NCBI RefSeq assembly: GCF_014269185.2 | Contig: NZ_JABWRZ020000001.1 | Coordinates: 3,249,001-3,313,000, forward strand | Length of the DNA: 64,000 nt | Source: Pseudomonas oryzicola | GTDB lineage: Bacteria > Pseudomonadota > Gammaproteobacteria > Pseudomonadales > Pseudomonadaceae | Direction: 5' to 3' | Shown: piece by piece, positions 47,201 to 55,888 of the stretch | How positions within the stretch are numbered: position 1 is the stretch's first letter | How the letters are laid out: the number at the start of each line of letters is the position of its first letter | The notes under the pieces: generated by a model | The model's input: the letters and a program-made list of their open reading frames with translations, nothing else | Told to the model about the DNA's origin: nothing | Database searches by the model: none | Position numbers and translations under genes: made by a program

Positions 47201-47782
47201 ATGCCCCCGGTCAATGCCGCGATGCGCTGTGCCAATTTCGAGGAGCGACGTGAGCGGGCCATGGCGCTGTTTGCCGAAAAGGGCTTTGGCCAGGTCAGCA
47301 TGCGCGAGCTGGCGGCCCATGTGGGGCTGACCGCCGGCTCGCTGTACCATCACTTCCCCAGCAAGCAGGACTTGTTGTACGACTTGATCGAAGAGTTGTA
47401 CGAAGAGTTGCAGGCCACCCTGGACCAGGGCCGCCGGGCCATGGCCCGCGGGGCATCGGCGTTGAGTTGCCTGATTGCCGCACACTGGCAGTTGCACGCC
47501 GAGCGGCCGATGCAGTTTCGCCTGGCAGAACGCGACTTGTGTTGCCTGAGTGACGACCAGCAGGCGCGCCTGGCCTTGTTGCGCAAACGCTATGAGGCGG
47601 GGTTGCTGAGGTTGATCGCACCACAGGCGAAGCTGCAGGGGGAAGCCCTGGTGGCTACCGCGCATGTGGTGGCGACGCTGCTGAACCAGTTGCCGGGGCT
47701 GTTGCAGGCCTTGCCCGAAGAACAGGGGCTGGGATTAATGGAAAGCATGCTGGTGGGTGGGCTGGAGCGGACACTGCGCTAG
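47201..47782 (+). CDS. TetR-family regulator
   Basis: 193 residues. The N-terminal helix-turn-helix reads ALFAEKGFGQVSMRELAAHVGLTAGSLYHHFPSKQDLLYDLI, as in TetR/AcrR proteins. The C-terminal ligand domain is unassigned. Twelve bases behind the dehydrogenase in the same direction, so it is co-transcribed and probably gives acyl-CoA-responsive feedback on the operon. Confidence 0.92.
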   Translation: MPPVNAAMRCANFEERRERAMALFAEKGFGQVSMRELAAHVGLTAGSLYHHFPSKQDLLYDLIEELYEELQATLDQGRRAMARGASALSCLIAAHWQLHAERPMQFRLAERDLCCLSDDQQARLALLRKRYEAGLLRLIAPQAKLQGEALVATAHVVATLLNQLPGLLQALPEEQGLGLMESMLVGGLERTLR

Positions 47783-47790
47783 CCTGTTAC

Positions 47791-47884
47791 GGCCCTTTCG
47801 CGGGTAAACCCGCTCCCACAGGAACTGTGCAAACCTTGAGACTTGCACAGTTCCTGTGGGAGCGGGTTTACCCGCGAAAGGGCC
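47791..47884. repeat. Paired REP, 42-bp perfect inverted repeat
   Basis: Arms at 47791-47832 and 47843-47884 are exact reverse complements (GGCCCTTTCGCGGG... outward) with a ten-base loop. This is a head-to-head pair of putida REP units and would act as a strong bidirectional terminator between two convergent genes. Confidence 0.85.
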
Positions 47885-47892
47885 AGTGCAGG

Positions 47893-48270
47893 CTAGCGCA
47901 GAAGCGACTGGATCTGCTCGTGCAGGGTGTCCAGGTCGAACGGCTTGGCCAGGATCGGCGCCTTGCGCGTGATCGGGCTGCCGGATTCAAGGATCTCGGC
48001 CGGATAGCCGCTGATGAAAATCACCTTGAGGTCTGGCCGCAACTTGACCGCCGGTTCGGCAATTTCCACTCCGGATATTCCACCGGGCAGGCGGTAGTCC
48101 GTCACCATCAGGTCCAGGTGCGGTTTGCTGGCGAGGATCGCGAACGCCTGCTCGCCATCCTCGGCCACCAGTACGTGGTAGCCCTCGCCTGCCAGGTAAT
48201 CACGCAGAATCATGCGAATTGCCGGTTCATCCTCGACAACCAGCACCACATCTTGTGCATCTTCACTCAT
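47893..48270 (-). CDS. Single-domain response regulator
   Basis: 125 residues, a lone CheY-like receiver: VVLVVEDEPAIRMILRDYL with acidic residues, the phospho-accepting Asp in LMVTDYRLPGG, and the conserved Lys in AKPFDLDTL. It has no output domain. The last gene of the five-gene sensor cluster, it is the likely terminal or shuttling acceptor of the phosphorelay. Confidence 0.93.
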   Translation of the reverse strand: MSEDAQDVVLVVEDEPAIRMILRDYLAGEGYHVLVAEDGEQAFAILASKPHLDLMVTDYRLPGGISGVEIAEPAVKLRPDLKVIFISGYPAEILESGSPITRKAPILAKPFDLDTLHEQIQSLLR

Positions 48271-48313
48271 GTCAACGCCTTGAAATGCTTGCAACAGCCA
48301 TCAGACCCCAGGC

Positions 48314-49540
48314 TCATGCAGAGGTTGCCCGCGCCTGGTCGTTTTGTTGTTCGCAGGCTGCCAACGGCAACTGCAGGGTGAACGTGGCACCCTTGCCCTC
48401 CTCGCTGTCGAGCAGGATACGCCCGCCATGGGCCTGGACGATCTGCTCCGATATGTACAGCCCCAGGCCCAGGCCACCACTGGCCTGCTGGGTAGCCACC
48501 CGCTCGAACTGCTGGAAAATGCGCTGCTGGTTGGCCGCGCCAATGCCGATGCCGTGGTCCTGTACTTGCACGCAGGCCAGGCCATCTTCCTCGAAGACGC
48601 GCACCTGCACCGGTTTGCGCTCACCGTAGCGCAAGGCATTGGACAACAGGTTGGCCAGCACTTGCTCGATGCGAAACTCGTCCCATTCACCGTGCAGCGG
48701 CTCGCAGCGTTGCAGTTCGATGTGGGTATCCAGGGCGATGGCCTGGGCCGCAAAGTTCTCCACCAGGCCCCGCACCAACTGGCCCAGGTCGAACGCCTTG
48801 GGCCGCAGCGACAGTTTCCCGGTACGGATGCGCGATACATCGAGCATGTCCTCGACCAGGCGGATCAGGCTGTTGATCTGCCGCTCGTCGCGCTCGACCA
48901 TGGCCTGGAGCTTGTCGCTGCTGAACGCGGCAAGGTTGCCGCGCGAAAGGTGCAGCTTGCGCAGCTGGGTTTCCAGGATCAGGCCATTGAGCGGGGTGCG
49001 CACCTCATGCGACACGATCGACATGAAGTCATCGCGCATGCGCACGGCATGCTCCAGCTCGGCCCGCGCCGTCTGCAACTGCGCCAGCAGCATTTCCTGT
49101 TCCTGGCGGCTGCGCTCCAGCGCCTGCAACTGGCGGTCGAGAACCTTGCGCTGGCGGTACAGGTCGACGAACACCGATACCTTGCTCTTCACCGCCAGAG
49201 TGTCGAGCGGCTTGTGCAGGAAGTCCACCGCACCGCTTTCGTAGCCCTTGAAGGCGTAGTTCATCTCACGCCCGGCGGCAGTGACGAAGACAATGGGAAT
49301 GTTGCGGGTCTTTTCCGTACCGCGCATCAGCTCGGCCAGCTCGAAACCGTTCATGCCTGGCATCTGCACATCGAGGATGGCCAGGGCGAACTCATGTTCG
49401 AGCAACAGCGACAACGCGGCTTCGGCAGACTGGGCCTGGTGCACCTCGCGGTCTTCGCCCTGGATCAAGGCGTCGAGGGCCAGCAGGTTTTCCGGCAGGT
49501 CATCGACGATCAGCAGTTTGGCGACGGTGTGGCTTAGCAT
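48314..49540 (-). CDS. Receiver-histidine kinase hybrid (REC-HisKA-HATPase)
   Basis: 408 residues. An N-terminal receiver (LLIVDDLPENLLALDAL, Asp in AILDVQMPGMNG, Lys in LHKPLD) is joined by a coiled coil to HisKA with the phosphorylated His in IVSHEVRTPLNG near residue 178, and HATPase boxes VLANLLSNALRYG, VQDHGIGIG and GGLGLGLYIS. There is no membrane segment, so it is a cytosolic kinase whose activity is set by another kinase through its receiver. It overlaps cheB by 7 bp. Confidence 0.94.
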   Translation of the reverse strand: MLSHTVAKLLIVDDLPENLLALDALIQGEDREVHQAQSAEAALSLLLEHEFALAILDVQMPGMNGFELAELMRGTEKTRNIPIVFVTAAGREMNYAFKGYESGAVDFLHKPLDTLAVKSKVSVFVDLYRQRKVLDRQLQALERSRQEQEMLLAQLQTARAELEHAVRMRDDFMSIVSHEVRTPLNGLILETQLRKLHLSRGNLAAFSSDKLQAMVERDERQINSLIRLVEDMLDVSRIRTGKLSLRPKAFDLGQLVRGLVENFAAQAIALDTHIELQRCEPLHGEWDEFRIEQVLANLLSNALRYGERKPVQVRVFEEDGLACVQVQDHGIGIGAANQQRIFQQFERVATQQASGGLGLGLYISEQIVQAHGGRILLDSEEGKGATFTLQLPLAACEQQNDQARATSA

Positions 49541-50109
49541 GCGCTGGATTCCAGGGCAGCGAGCAACTGCTCGATACCACTCAAAGTAAGGATATGGTCA
49601 GGCTGGTGCAGGGCCAAGGCAGCCTCTGGCATCAACGCGACCTGTGCGTCGCGAGGGTCCTGGACGATGGTCCGGCCCCCGCTGTTCTTGATATAGGCAA
49701 GCCCTGCGGCACCATCTTCATTGGCACCGGTGAGCAGCATGCCGAGCAGGCCGGCACCGTAGGCATCGGCTGCCGACATGAACAGGTAATCGATTGCTGG
49801 CCGGGAATAATGCAGCGGCGGCTCCTGGCTGAGCGACAGGGTGAAATCGCGCTCCACCGACAGGTGGTAACCCGGCCCGGCCACGTAGATCTGCCCGGGC
49901 CGTAGCGACTCCTTGTCGCGCGCCTCGCACACGGGCCGATGCAAACGGCGTTGCAGCACTTCGGCCAGCTGGCTGTCGCGGTCATCCGGCAGGTGCAGCA
50001 CGCAGACCACCGGCAGGGCAAAGCCGGCCGGCAACGCGCCGAGCACCTTGAACAGGGCCGTTACCCCGCCCGCCGAGGCGCCGATCACCACTGCGCGCAC
50101 GCCGTTCAT
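49534..50109 (-). CDS. cheB: CheB-type methylesterase domain protein
   Basis: 191 residues from the ATG overlapping the cheR stop. Only the catalytic domain is present: VIGASAGGVTALFKVLGALP with the active Ser, VCVLHLPDDRDSQLAEVL with the His, and the Asp in LLTGANEDGAAGL. The receiver domain of chemotaxis CheB is missing, so regulation must come from partners. In this cluster it probably demethylates or deamidates a sensor protein. Confidence 0.92.
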   Translation of the reverse strand: MNGVRAVVIGASAGGVTALFKVLGALPAGFALPVVCVLHLPDDRDSQLAEVLQRRLHRPVCEARDKESLRPGQIYVAGPGYHLSVERDFTLSLSQEPPLHYSRPAIDYLFMSAADAYGAGLLGMLLTGANEDGAAGLAYIKNSGGRTIVQDPRDAQVALMPEAALALHQPDHILTLSGIEQLLAALESSAC

Positions 50110-50927
50110 GACTTGCGGTAGATCCGTTCGGGCTTGACCAGCGGCTCGAAACGCTCGGCATAGGCGGAAAAGTCCACCGACTCCTTGCTGCCCAACACCA
50201 GGAAGCCGCGGTGGCACAGGGACTCGTGGAACAGCCCCAGGGCGCGGTCCTGCAATACCTTGTCAAAGTAGATGAGGACGTTGCGGCACGACACCAGCTG
50301 GGTTTCGGAAAACACGCTGTCGGTGGCCAGGCTATGGTCGGCGAAGGTCACGTTTTCGCGCAGCGAGCTATCCATGATGGCATTGCCGTAGGCCGCCGTG
50401 TAGTAGTCGGAAAAGTCCCGCCGGCCACCGGCCAGGCGGTAGTTTTCAGCGTATTCGTACATGCTCTGCATCGAGTAGATACCCTGCTTGGCCTTGTCCA
50501 GCGAATGCGGGTTGATGTCGGTGGCGTAGATGATGGTGCGCTCCAGCAACCCTTCTTCGCGCAGCAGGATGGCCATCGAATAGACCTCCTCGCCGGTACT
50601 GCAGCCGGCAATCCAGACCTTGATCGATGGCCAGGTGCGCAGCAGCGGCACCACCTCGTTGCGCAGCGCCAGAAAGTGCTCCGGGTCGCGAAACATCTCG
50701 CTGACCGGAATCGTCAGGTACTGCAGCAATTGCATGAACATGCCGGGGTCGTGCAGCACGCGCTCCTGCAGTGCCGATACCGTCAGGCAATCGAACTGGC
50801 GCAGCGCATGCAGGATCCGGCGCTTGATCGAAGCGCCGGAATAGTTGCGGAAATCGTAGCTGTACTTGAGATAGATGGCCTCGATCAGCAAGCGGATTTC
50901 GATGTCGGTGTTACGTTCGCTAGTCAA
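50106..50927 (-). CDS. cheR: CheR-type protein methyltransferase
   Basis: 273 residues, starting with TTG (50927) that overlaps the stop of the hybrid kinase (TTGA); no ATG fits upstream of the conserved region. It contains the CheR helix IRLLIEAIYLKYSYDFRNYSGASIKRRI, SAM-binding VWIAGCSTGEEVYSMAILL, YATDINPHSLDKAKQGIY and CRNVLIYFDKVLQ. No TPR. With CheB it would adjust the methylation of a receptor, perhaps the CHASE3 kinase. Confidence 0.92.
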   Translation of the reverse strand: MTSERNTDIEIRLLIEAIYLKYSYDFRNYSGASIKRRILHALRQFDCLTVSALQERVLHDPGMFMQLLQYLTIPVSEMFRDPEHFLALRNEVVPLLRTWPSIKVWIAGCSTGEEVYSMAILLREEGLLERTIIYATDINPHSLDKAKQGIYSMQSMYEYAENYRLAGGRRDFSDYYTAAYGNAIMDSSLRENVTFADHSLATDSVFSETQLVSCRNVLIYFDKVLQDRALGLFHESLCHRGFLVLGSKESVDFSAYAERFEPLVKPERIYRKS

Positions 50928-53900
50928 ATTCGCTCCAGTTGCGGCAGCCAGACACGGATCAGCGAGAACAGGCGGTCCAGCTCGATCGGTTTGGCCAGGT
51001 AATCGTTGGCGCCAGCCTGCAGGCAACGCTGCTGGTCATCCTTCATCGCCTTGGCGGTCACGGCGATGATCGGCAATTTGCGCCACCGCGCTTGCTGGCG
51101 GATCAGCCGGGTAGCCTCGAAGCCGTCCATTTCCGGCATCATCACATCCATCAGCACCAGGTCGATGTCATCATGCTGCTCCAGGCGCTCGATGGCTTCT
51201 CGCCCGTTGCGACCGATCTCGACGATCGCGCCCTTTTGTTCCAGCGCGCTGGTGAGGGCGAAGATGTTGCGCACGTCGTCGTCCACCAGCAGCACCTTGC
51301 GGCCCTCGAACACCTTGTCGCGGCTGCGCGCAGTCTTGAGCATGCGCTGGCGTTCGTTGGACAACTGCGATTCGACCTTGTGCAGAAACAGTGTCACTTC
51401 GTCGAGCAGGCGTTCCGGCGAGCGCGCGCCCTTGATGATGATCGAGCGCGAATACTTGAGCAGGTCGGCTTCTTCTTCACGGGTCAGGTTGCGCCCGGTA
51501 TACACGATCACCGGCGGGAAGGCACGGATGTCCTCGGCGGTCATGCGCTTGAGCAGCTCGTTGCCGAGCATGTCCGGCAGCTTGAGGTCGATGATCATGC
51601 AGTCGTAGATGTTCTCGCGCAGCAGCGCCAGGGCATCCTTGGCCATGGCCACAGCGGTGATCTCGACATCATCGTCGCCGATCAGCCGGGCAATGCTCTC
51701 GCGCTGCAGGTCGTCGTCCTCCACCAGCAGGATGTGCTTGAGCTTCTGGGTCAGCTTGGCTTCCAGGCGAGCAAACACTTCCTTGAGTTCCTCGCGGCTG
51801 GTGGGCTTGACCGCATAGCCGACGGCGCCCATGTGCATGGCCGCCTCGACCCGGTCTTCCACGGAAATGACATGCACCGGGATGTGCCGGGTGCTGGCCT
51901 GTTCCTTCAGGCGTTGCAGCACGGTGAGGCCGGAATGGTCGGGCAGGCGCATGTCCAGCAGGATGGCATCGGGAATGTACTGCACGGCCAGTTCGAAGCC
52001 CTCGTCGGCGCCCTGCGCGACCAGGCAGCTGTAACCCAGCTCGTGGGCCAGGTCGAACAGGATACGGGCGAAGTTCGGTTCGTCTTCGATCACCAGGATG
52101 CAGCGGTTGGCGAACGGCGCATGCTCGCGGTCGTCGGCGAATGCCGGGGCCGGGCGCTGCGGCTTCACCGCGACGGGTGTCGGCGAAGCCGGTGGCAAGG
52201 CATCGACCGCCGGGCGCAGGGCGAGCGGTTCGGCCGTCTGTGCCTCACGCTCGTAGCGCTCCGGCAGGGTCAGGCTGAACACGCTGCCCTGGCCGGGGCT
52301 GCTGTTGACAGTGATCTGCCCACCCAGCAAATGCGCCAGGTCGCGAGAAATCGACAACCCCAGGCCGGTGCCGCCATAACGCCGGTTGCTGGTGCCATCG
52401 ACCTGATGAAAGGCACCGAAGATCGCCTGCTGCTGGTCGGCGGCAATACCGATGCCGGTATCCCGCACGGCAAAGATGATGCCGCTGTCGGGCTGGTAGC
52501 CGATGTTCAGGCTGACCTGGCCGCGCTCGGTGAACTTGATGGCGTTGGACAGCAGGTTCTTGAGGATCTGCTCCAGGCGCTGCCGGTCGGTGAACAGGGT
52601 GGCTGGCACCTGGGCGTCGGTGACCACCTCGAAGGCCAGGCCCTTGTGCCCTGCCAACGGTTCGAACATGCCGCGCAGGCCTTCGACCAGGCGCTCCAGC
52701 TGGGTGGTTTCCGGGCGCACTTCCAGCTTGCCGGCCTCCACCTTGGCGATGTCGAGGATGTCGTTGATCAGGTTGAGCAAGTCGTTGCCGGCCGAGTAGA
52801 TGGATTCGGCGAACTTGACCTGTTCCTCGCTGAGGTTGCCTTCCACGTTCTCGGCCAGCAGCTTGGCCAGGATCAGCGAACTGTTCAGCGGTGTGCGCAG
52901 CTCGTGGGACATGTTGGCGAGGAACTCGGACTTGTACTTGCTCGAACGCTGCAACTCCTCGGCGCGCGCCTGCAGTTGCTCCTGGGCGTGGAGCAGCTCA
53001 TCGTTCTTGCGGTCCAGCGCCTCGGTGCGCTCGGACAACTGCTCGTTGGTCTGCTCCAGCTCCGCCTGCTGGGTTTCCAGGTGAGCCTGGGACTCCTTGA
53101 GCACGCGGGACTGTTCCTCCAGCTCTTCGTTGGCGGTTTTCAGCTCTTCCTGCTGCACCTGCAGCTCTTCGTTCAGTTGCTGGGTTTCGGCCAGCACTTC
53201 CTGCAGGCGCTGGCGGTAACGGGCGCTGTCGATAGAGATACCGATGTTGCCACCGAGCCGTTGCAACAGTTCCTCGTCACGTGGTTGCAAGGGCCGCAGG
53301 AAGCCCAGCTCGAGCACGCCATTGACCTGCGTGCCCTCGCCAGCCGGCATCAGCACAGCGCTGAGCGGCAAGCCCCGGCCCAGGCCGGAGCTGAGGTGGA
53401 AATAGCCCTCTGGCAAGTTCTCCAGGCGCAGCAGGCGCCCCTCGCGCACGGCCTGGGCCAGCAAGCCTTCGTGGTCGCCCAGCAGCTGTTCGCGGGCCTG
53501 TTCTTCGGCATCCAGGCCGTAACAGGCCACCCGCACCAGGTGGCCGTGCTCGTCACGCACGTACATGGCCCCGACCACGCTGCCCAGGTAGCCAGCAAAA
53601 AAGCGCAGGATATTGTCGCCCAGCATGGACAGGGTCAGCTGGCCCAGTACCTGCTCGGCAAGCTGGGTCTGGCCGTTGCGCAGCCAGGCCTGATGTTCCA
53701 GGTGCTCGGTGGCGCGTTGCTGGGCGTGCAGGTTTGCATCGTAGCTGGCTGACAGCGCCAGCAGGTCACGCCGCCCCAGGTAGGCGAGCAAGGCGCTCAG
53801 GCCGACGATGAACAGCACGAACGACAGCATGACCGTCACCGTGACACTGCTGACCCGCTCGTTACGGGCCATGCGCAGCTGCTGCTCGGCACTGATCAGG

Positions 53901-54391
53901 GCATCGAACTCTTTGCGGATCTCATCGGTCAGGCGCTTGCCGCGACCACTGCCGATCGTCGCGCGGTAGTCGCCCTGGCTGCGGCGCTGGGCAATCAGTT
54001 CGCTGCCAAAGGCGTTCCAGGCCTGTTGCAAGGCGATCAAGCGGTCAATGCGCTCGACCTGCTGCGGGTTGTCCTCGACCATGCTGCGCAGGCCCTGCAG
54101 GCTGCCGAAAATACGCGGTTTGGCCACCTCATAAGGATCGAGAAAACTCTCGTCGCCGGTGATCAGGAAGCCGCGCATACCGGTCTCCATGTCGATCGAC
54201 AGCTTGACCGTCTCGTTGGCATTGCCGATGACCCGGTCGGTGTGCTCGACCCACTGCATGGCCGACAGCAGGTAGTTGATCACCCCGACAAAGGCCAAGG
54301 CCCCCAGCAGGCCCACCCCCAAAGGGAGGCCGACGTTGCGGGTCAACAACTTGCGGAAGCTGCGCTGGTCCATCGAGGCTGCTTGAATCAT
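50924..54391 (-). CDS. CHASE3-GAF hybrid sensor kinase with three receivers
   Basis: 1155 residues. A first helix (LPLGVGLLGALAFVGVINYLL), a CHASE3-like periplasmic domain to about residue 190 and a second helix (VTVTVMLSFVLFIVGLSALLAYLG) are followed by a GAF domain (about 240-390), a long Gln/Glu-rich coiled coil (about 400-500), HisKA with His in ANMSHELRTPLNSSL, an HATPase domain, and three receivers beginning CILVIEDEPN, HILLVEDDDLQ and VLLVDDDVRN, all with their Asp (LLDMRLPD, IIDLKLPD, LMDVMMPE). No Hpt domain. The start at 54391 is less sure than one at 54373. First gene of the sensor operon. Confidence 0.92.
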   Translation of the reverse strand: MIQAASMDQRSFRKLLTRNVGLPLGVGLLGALAFVGVINYLLSAMQWVEHTDRVIGNANETVKLSIDMETGMRGFLITGDESFLDPYEVAKPRIFGSLQGLRSMVEDNPQQVERIDRLIALQQAWNAFGSELIAQRRSQGDYRATIGSGRGKRLTDEIRKEFDALISAEQQLRMARNERVSSVTVTVMLSFVLFIVGLSALLAYLGRRDLLALSASYDANLHAQQRATEHLEHQAWLRNGQTQLAEQVLGQLTLSMLGDNILRFFAGYLGSVVGAMYVRDEHGHLVRVACYGLDAEEQAREQLLGDHEGLLAQAVREGRLLRLENLPEGYFHLSSGLGRGLPLSAVLMPAGEGTQVNGVLELGFLRPLQPRDEELLQRLGGNIGISIDSARYRQRLQEVLAETQQLNEELQVQQEELKTANEELEEQSRVLKESQAHLETQQAELEQTNEQLSERTEALDRKNDELLHAQEQLQARAEELQRSSKYKSEFLANMSHELRTPLNSSLILAKLLAENVEGNLSEEQVKFAESIYSAGNDLLNLINDILDIAKVEAGKLEVRPETTQLERLVEGLRGMFEPLAGHKGLAFEVVTDAQVPATLFTDRQRLEQILKNLLSNAIKFTERGQVSLNIGYQPDSGIIFAVRDTGIGIAADQQQAIFGAFHQVDGTSNRRYGGTGLGLSISRDLAHLLGGQITVNSSPGQGSVFSLTLPERYEREAQTAEPLALRPAVDALPPASPTPVAVKPQRPAPAFADDREHAPFANRCILVIEDEPNFARILFDLAHELGYSCLVAQGADEGFELAVQYIPDAILLDMRLPDHSGLTVLQRLKEQASTRHIPVHVISVEDRVEAAMHMGAVGYAVKPTSREELKEVFARLEAKLTQKLKHILLVEDDDLQRESIARLIGDDDVEITAVAMAKDALALLRENIYDCMIIDLKLPDMLGNELLKRMTAEDIRAFPPVIVYTGRNLTREEEADLLKYSRSIIIKGARSPERLLDEVTLFLHKVESQLSNERQRMLKTARSRDKVFEGRKVLLVDDDVRNIFALTSALEQKGAIVEIGRNGREAIERLEQHDDIDLVLMDVMMPEMDGFEATRLIRQQARWRKLPIIAVTAKAMKDDQQRCLQAGANDYLAKPIELDRLFSLIRVWLPQLERI

Positions 54392-54640
54392 GTGAAAACG
54401 CCCGAGCAAGAAAAGTCCATGAAGAGTGTGGCCGATCAATCGTTGTCGTTATCTGCCACTGCACCGTCCTGTCAAGCGAGTCTAACCAGCTTTACCGGGT
54501 CTGGCAGGGCATTTAGCCAGTATTTGAAGGTGGTGTGCGCCAATCGTTCCATCTGATTGCATGGACCGGTATCCTCGGGGAACTTCTGCTGCCACCCGGA
54601 GCACAGATTAAAGACATTCCATTTGTACAGGATCGCAACC

Positions 54641-54991
54641 ATGCACCTTCTGGTAGTCGAAGACGACGACATCGTCCGCATGCTGATGGTCGAAGTGCTC
54701 GACGAGTCAGGCTACACGGTCATTCAGGCGGAAAACGCCAGCGCAGCGCTGCGCATCCTCGAAAAACCGGACCAGGCGCTGGCGCTGATGATGACCGACG
54801 TGGGGTTGCCGGACATGCGCGGCGAGGCGCTGGCGGCCAAGGCGCGCGAACTGCGCCCGCGACTGCCGGTGCTGTTCGCCAGCGGCTATGCCGAAAGCGT
54901 CGATGTGCCAGCAGGCATGCACCTGATCAGCAAACCGTTCACCATTGACCAATTGCGGGATAAGGTGATGGCCATCGTGGGCCCGGCTTGA
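54641..54991 (+). CDS. Single-domain response regulator, divergent
   Basis: 116 residues from the ATG at 54641. A CheY-like receiver: LLVVEDDDIVRMLMVEVLD, phospho-accepting Asp in MMTDVGLPDMRG, conserved Lys in ISKPFTIDQL. The upstream frame is open but has no family match. It is divergent from the large hybrid kinase across 249 bp and is likely a partner of the same relay. Confidence 0.9.
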   Translation: MHLLVVEDDDIVRMLMVEVLDESGYTVIQAENASAALRILEKPDQALALMMTDVGLPDMRGEALAAKARELRPRLPVLFASGYAESVDVPAGMHLISKPFTIDQLRDKVMAIVGPA

Positions 54992-55071
54992 GATGGGCGC
55001 AGCAGGCTTCGCGGGCCTTGCCCGCTCCCAGGCTGACCGCGTGGCCGCCAGCTGATTTTGGTATCCGCACC

Positions 55072-55821
55072 TTACAAGGCCCTGCGCAACAGATAGGTAT
55101 CCATGATCCACCCCTTGCGCGCCCGCTCCCGTTCGCGCACTTCCAGGATCTGCGCCTTCACCGCCGGCAACGGCCCGGCAATCAGTACTTCATCTTCGGT
55201 CCCCAGATACGCACCCCAGTAGATCATCAACGCCGGGTCATCGAGCTGGGCAAATGCGCACTGGCCGTCGAGCATCACCACCACGTTGTCGATACGCCCC
55301 TGTGTCGCCAGGCATCGCCCTGGCAGCACCGTCAGTGGTTCACCAATACGGTTGAGCGGCACCTGGTGACGCGCAGCCAGGGCCTGCACGCTGCTGATGC
55401 CGGGAATCACCCGCAGGCGCAGCGCGACGCCGCGCTCGCGAACCAGGTCCAGAATGCGCAGGGTACTGTCATACAAGGTCGGCTCGCCCCACAACAGGAA
55501 GGCGCCCACTTCCCCGGCGCCGACTTCCTGGTTGATCAGCTGCGCGTACAGGACCGCACGCTGGCGGTGCCAGTGCTGTACCGCACCCAGGTAGCCATCG
55601 GCATGCGCCTCGCGCACAGGGTCGGCCACCTGCACCAGGCGATAGCCGCCCTCGGGCCGGTAACGTTGCAGGATGGCCTTGCGCAATTGCACCAGCTCAT
55701 CCTTGTCGGAGCCCTTGTCGAGCACGAAGAACACGCTGGCCTGGCCCAGCGCCTCGACCGCCTCGTAGGTGATCTGGCGCGGGTCACCGGAGCCGATGCC
55801 GATCAACAACAGGTCTTTCAT
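55072..55821 (-). CDS. cobF: Precorrin-6A synthase (deacetylating) CobF
   Basis: 249 residues of the tetrapyrrole methylase fold: N-terminal LLIGIGSGDPRQITYEAVEAL, a GAFLLWGEPTLYDSTLRIL block and VIPGISSVQALAARHQVPLNRIG. CobF methylates precorrin-5 at C-1 and removes an acetyl group in aerobic cobalamin synthesis. It is isolated here from other cob genes, next to an OprD porin gene. Confidence 0.93.
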   Translation of the reverse strand: MKDLLLIGIGSGDPRQITYEAVEALGQASVFFVLDKGSDKDELVQLRKAILQRYRPEGGYRLVQVADPVREAHADGYLGAVQHWHRQRAVLYAQLINQEVGAGEVGAFLLWGEPTLYDSTLRILDLVRERGVALRLRVIPGISSVQALAARHQVPLNRIGEPLTVLPGRCLATQGRIDNVVVMLDGQCAFAQLDDPALMIYWGAYLGTEDEVLIAGPLPAVKAQILEVRERERARKGWIMDTYLLRRAL

Positions 55822-55888
55822 TGCCCTGCCCTTTGCGCGAACCAGCAGCCATTGTCAGGCGGCTGCCGGTATTTGGCAAAGCAAGCGA

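Noticed and set aside
47791..47884. Long hairpin considered as a tRNA or structured ncRNA
   Set aside because: It is a simple perfect inverted repeat matching other REP units in the window, with no cloverleaf.
50939..53752. A 937-codon + strand frame opposite the hybrid kinase
   Set aside because: Composition (Leu/Gln/His/Gly-rich) is that of an antisense shadow, and the kinase on the minus strand has every expected motif.
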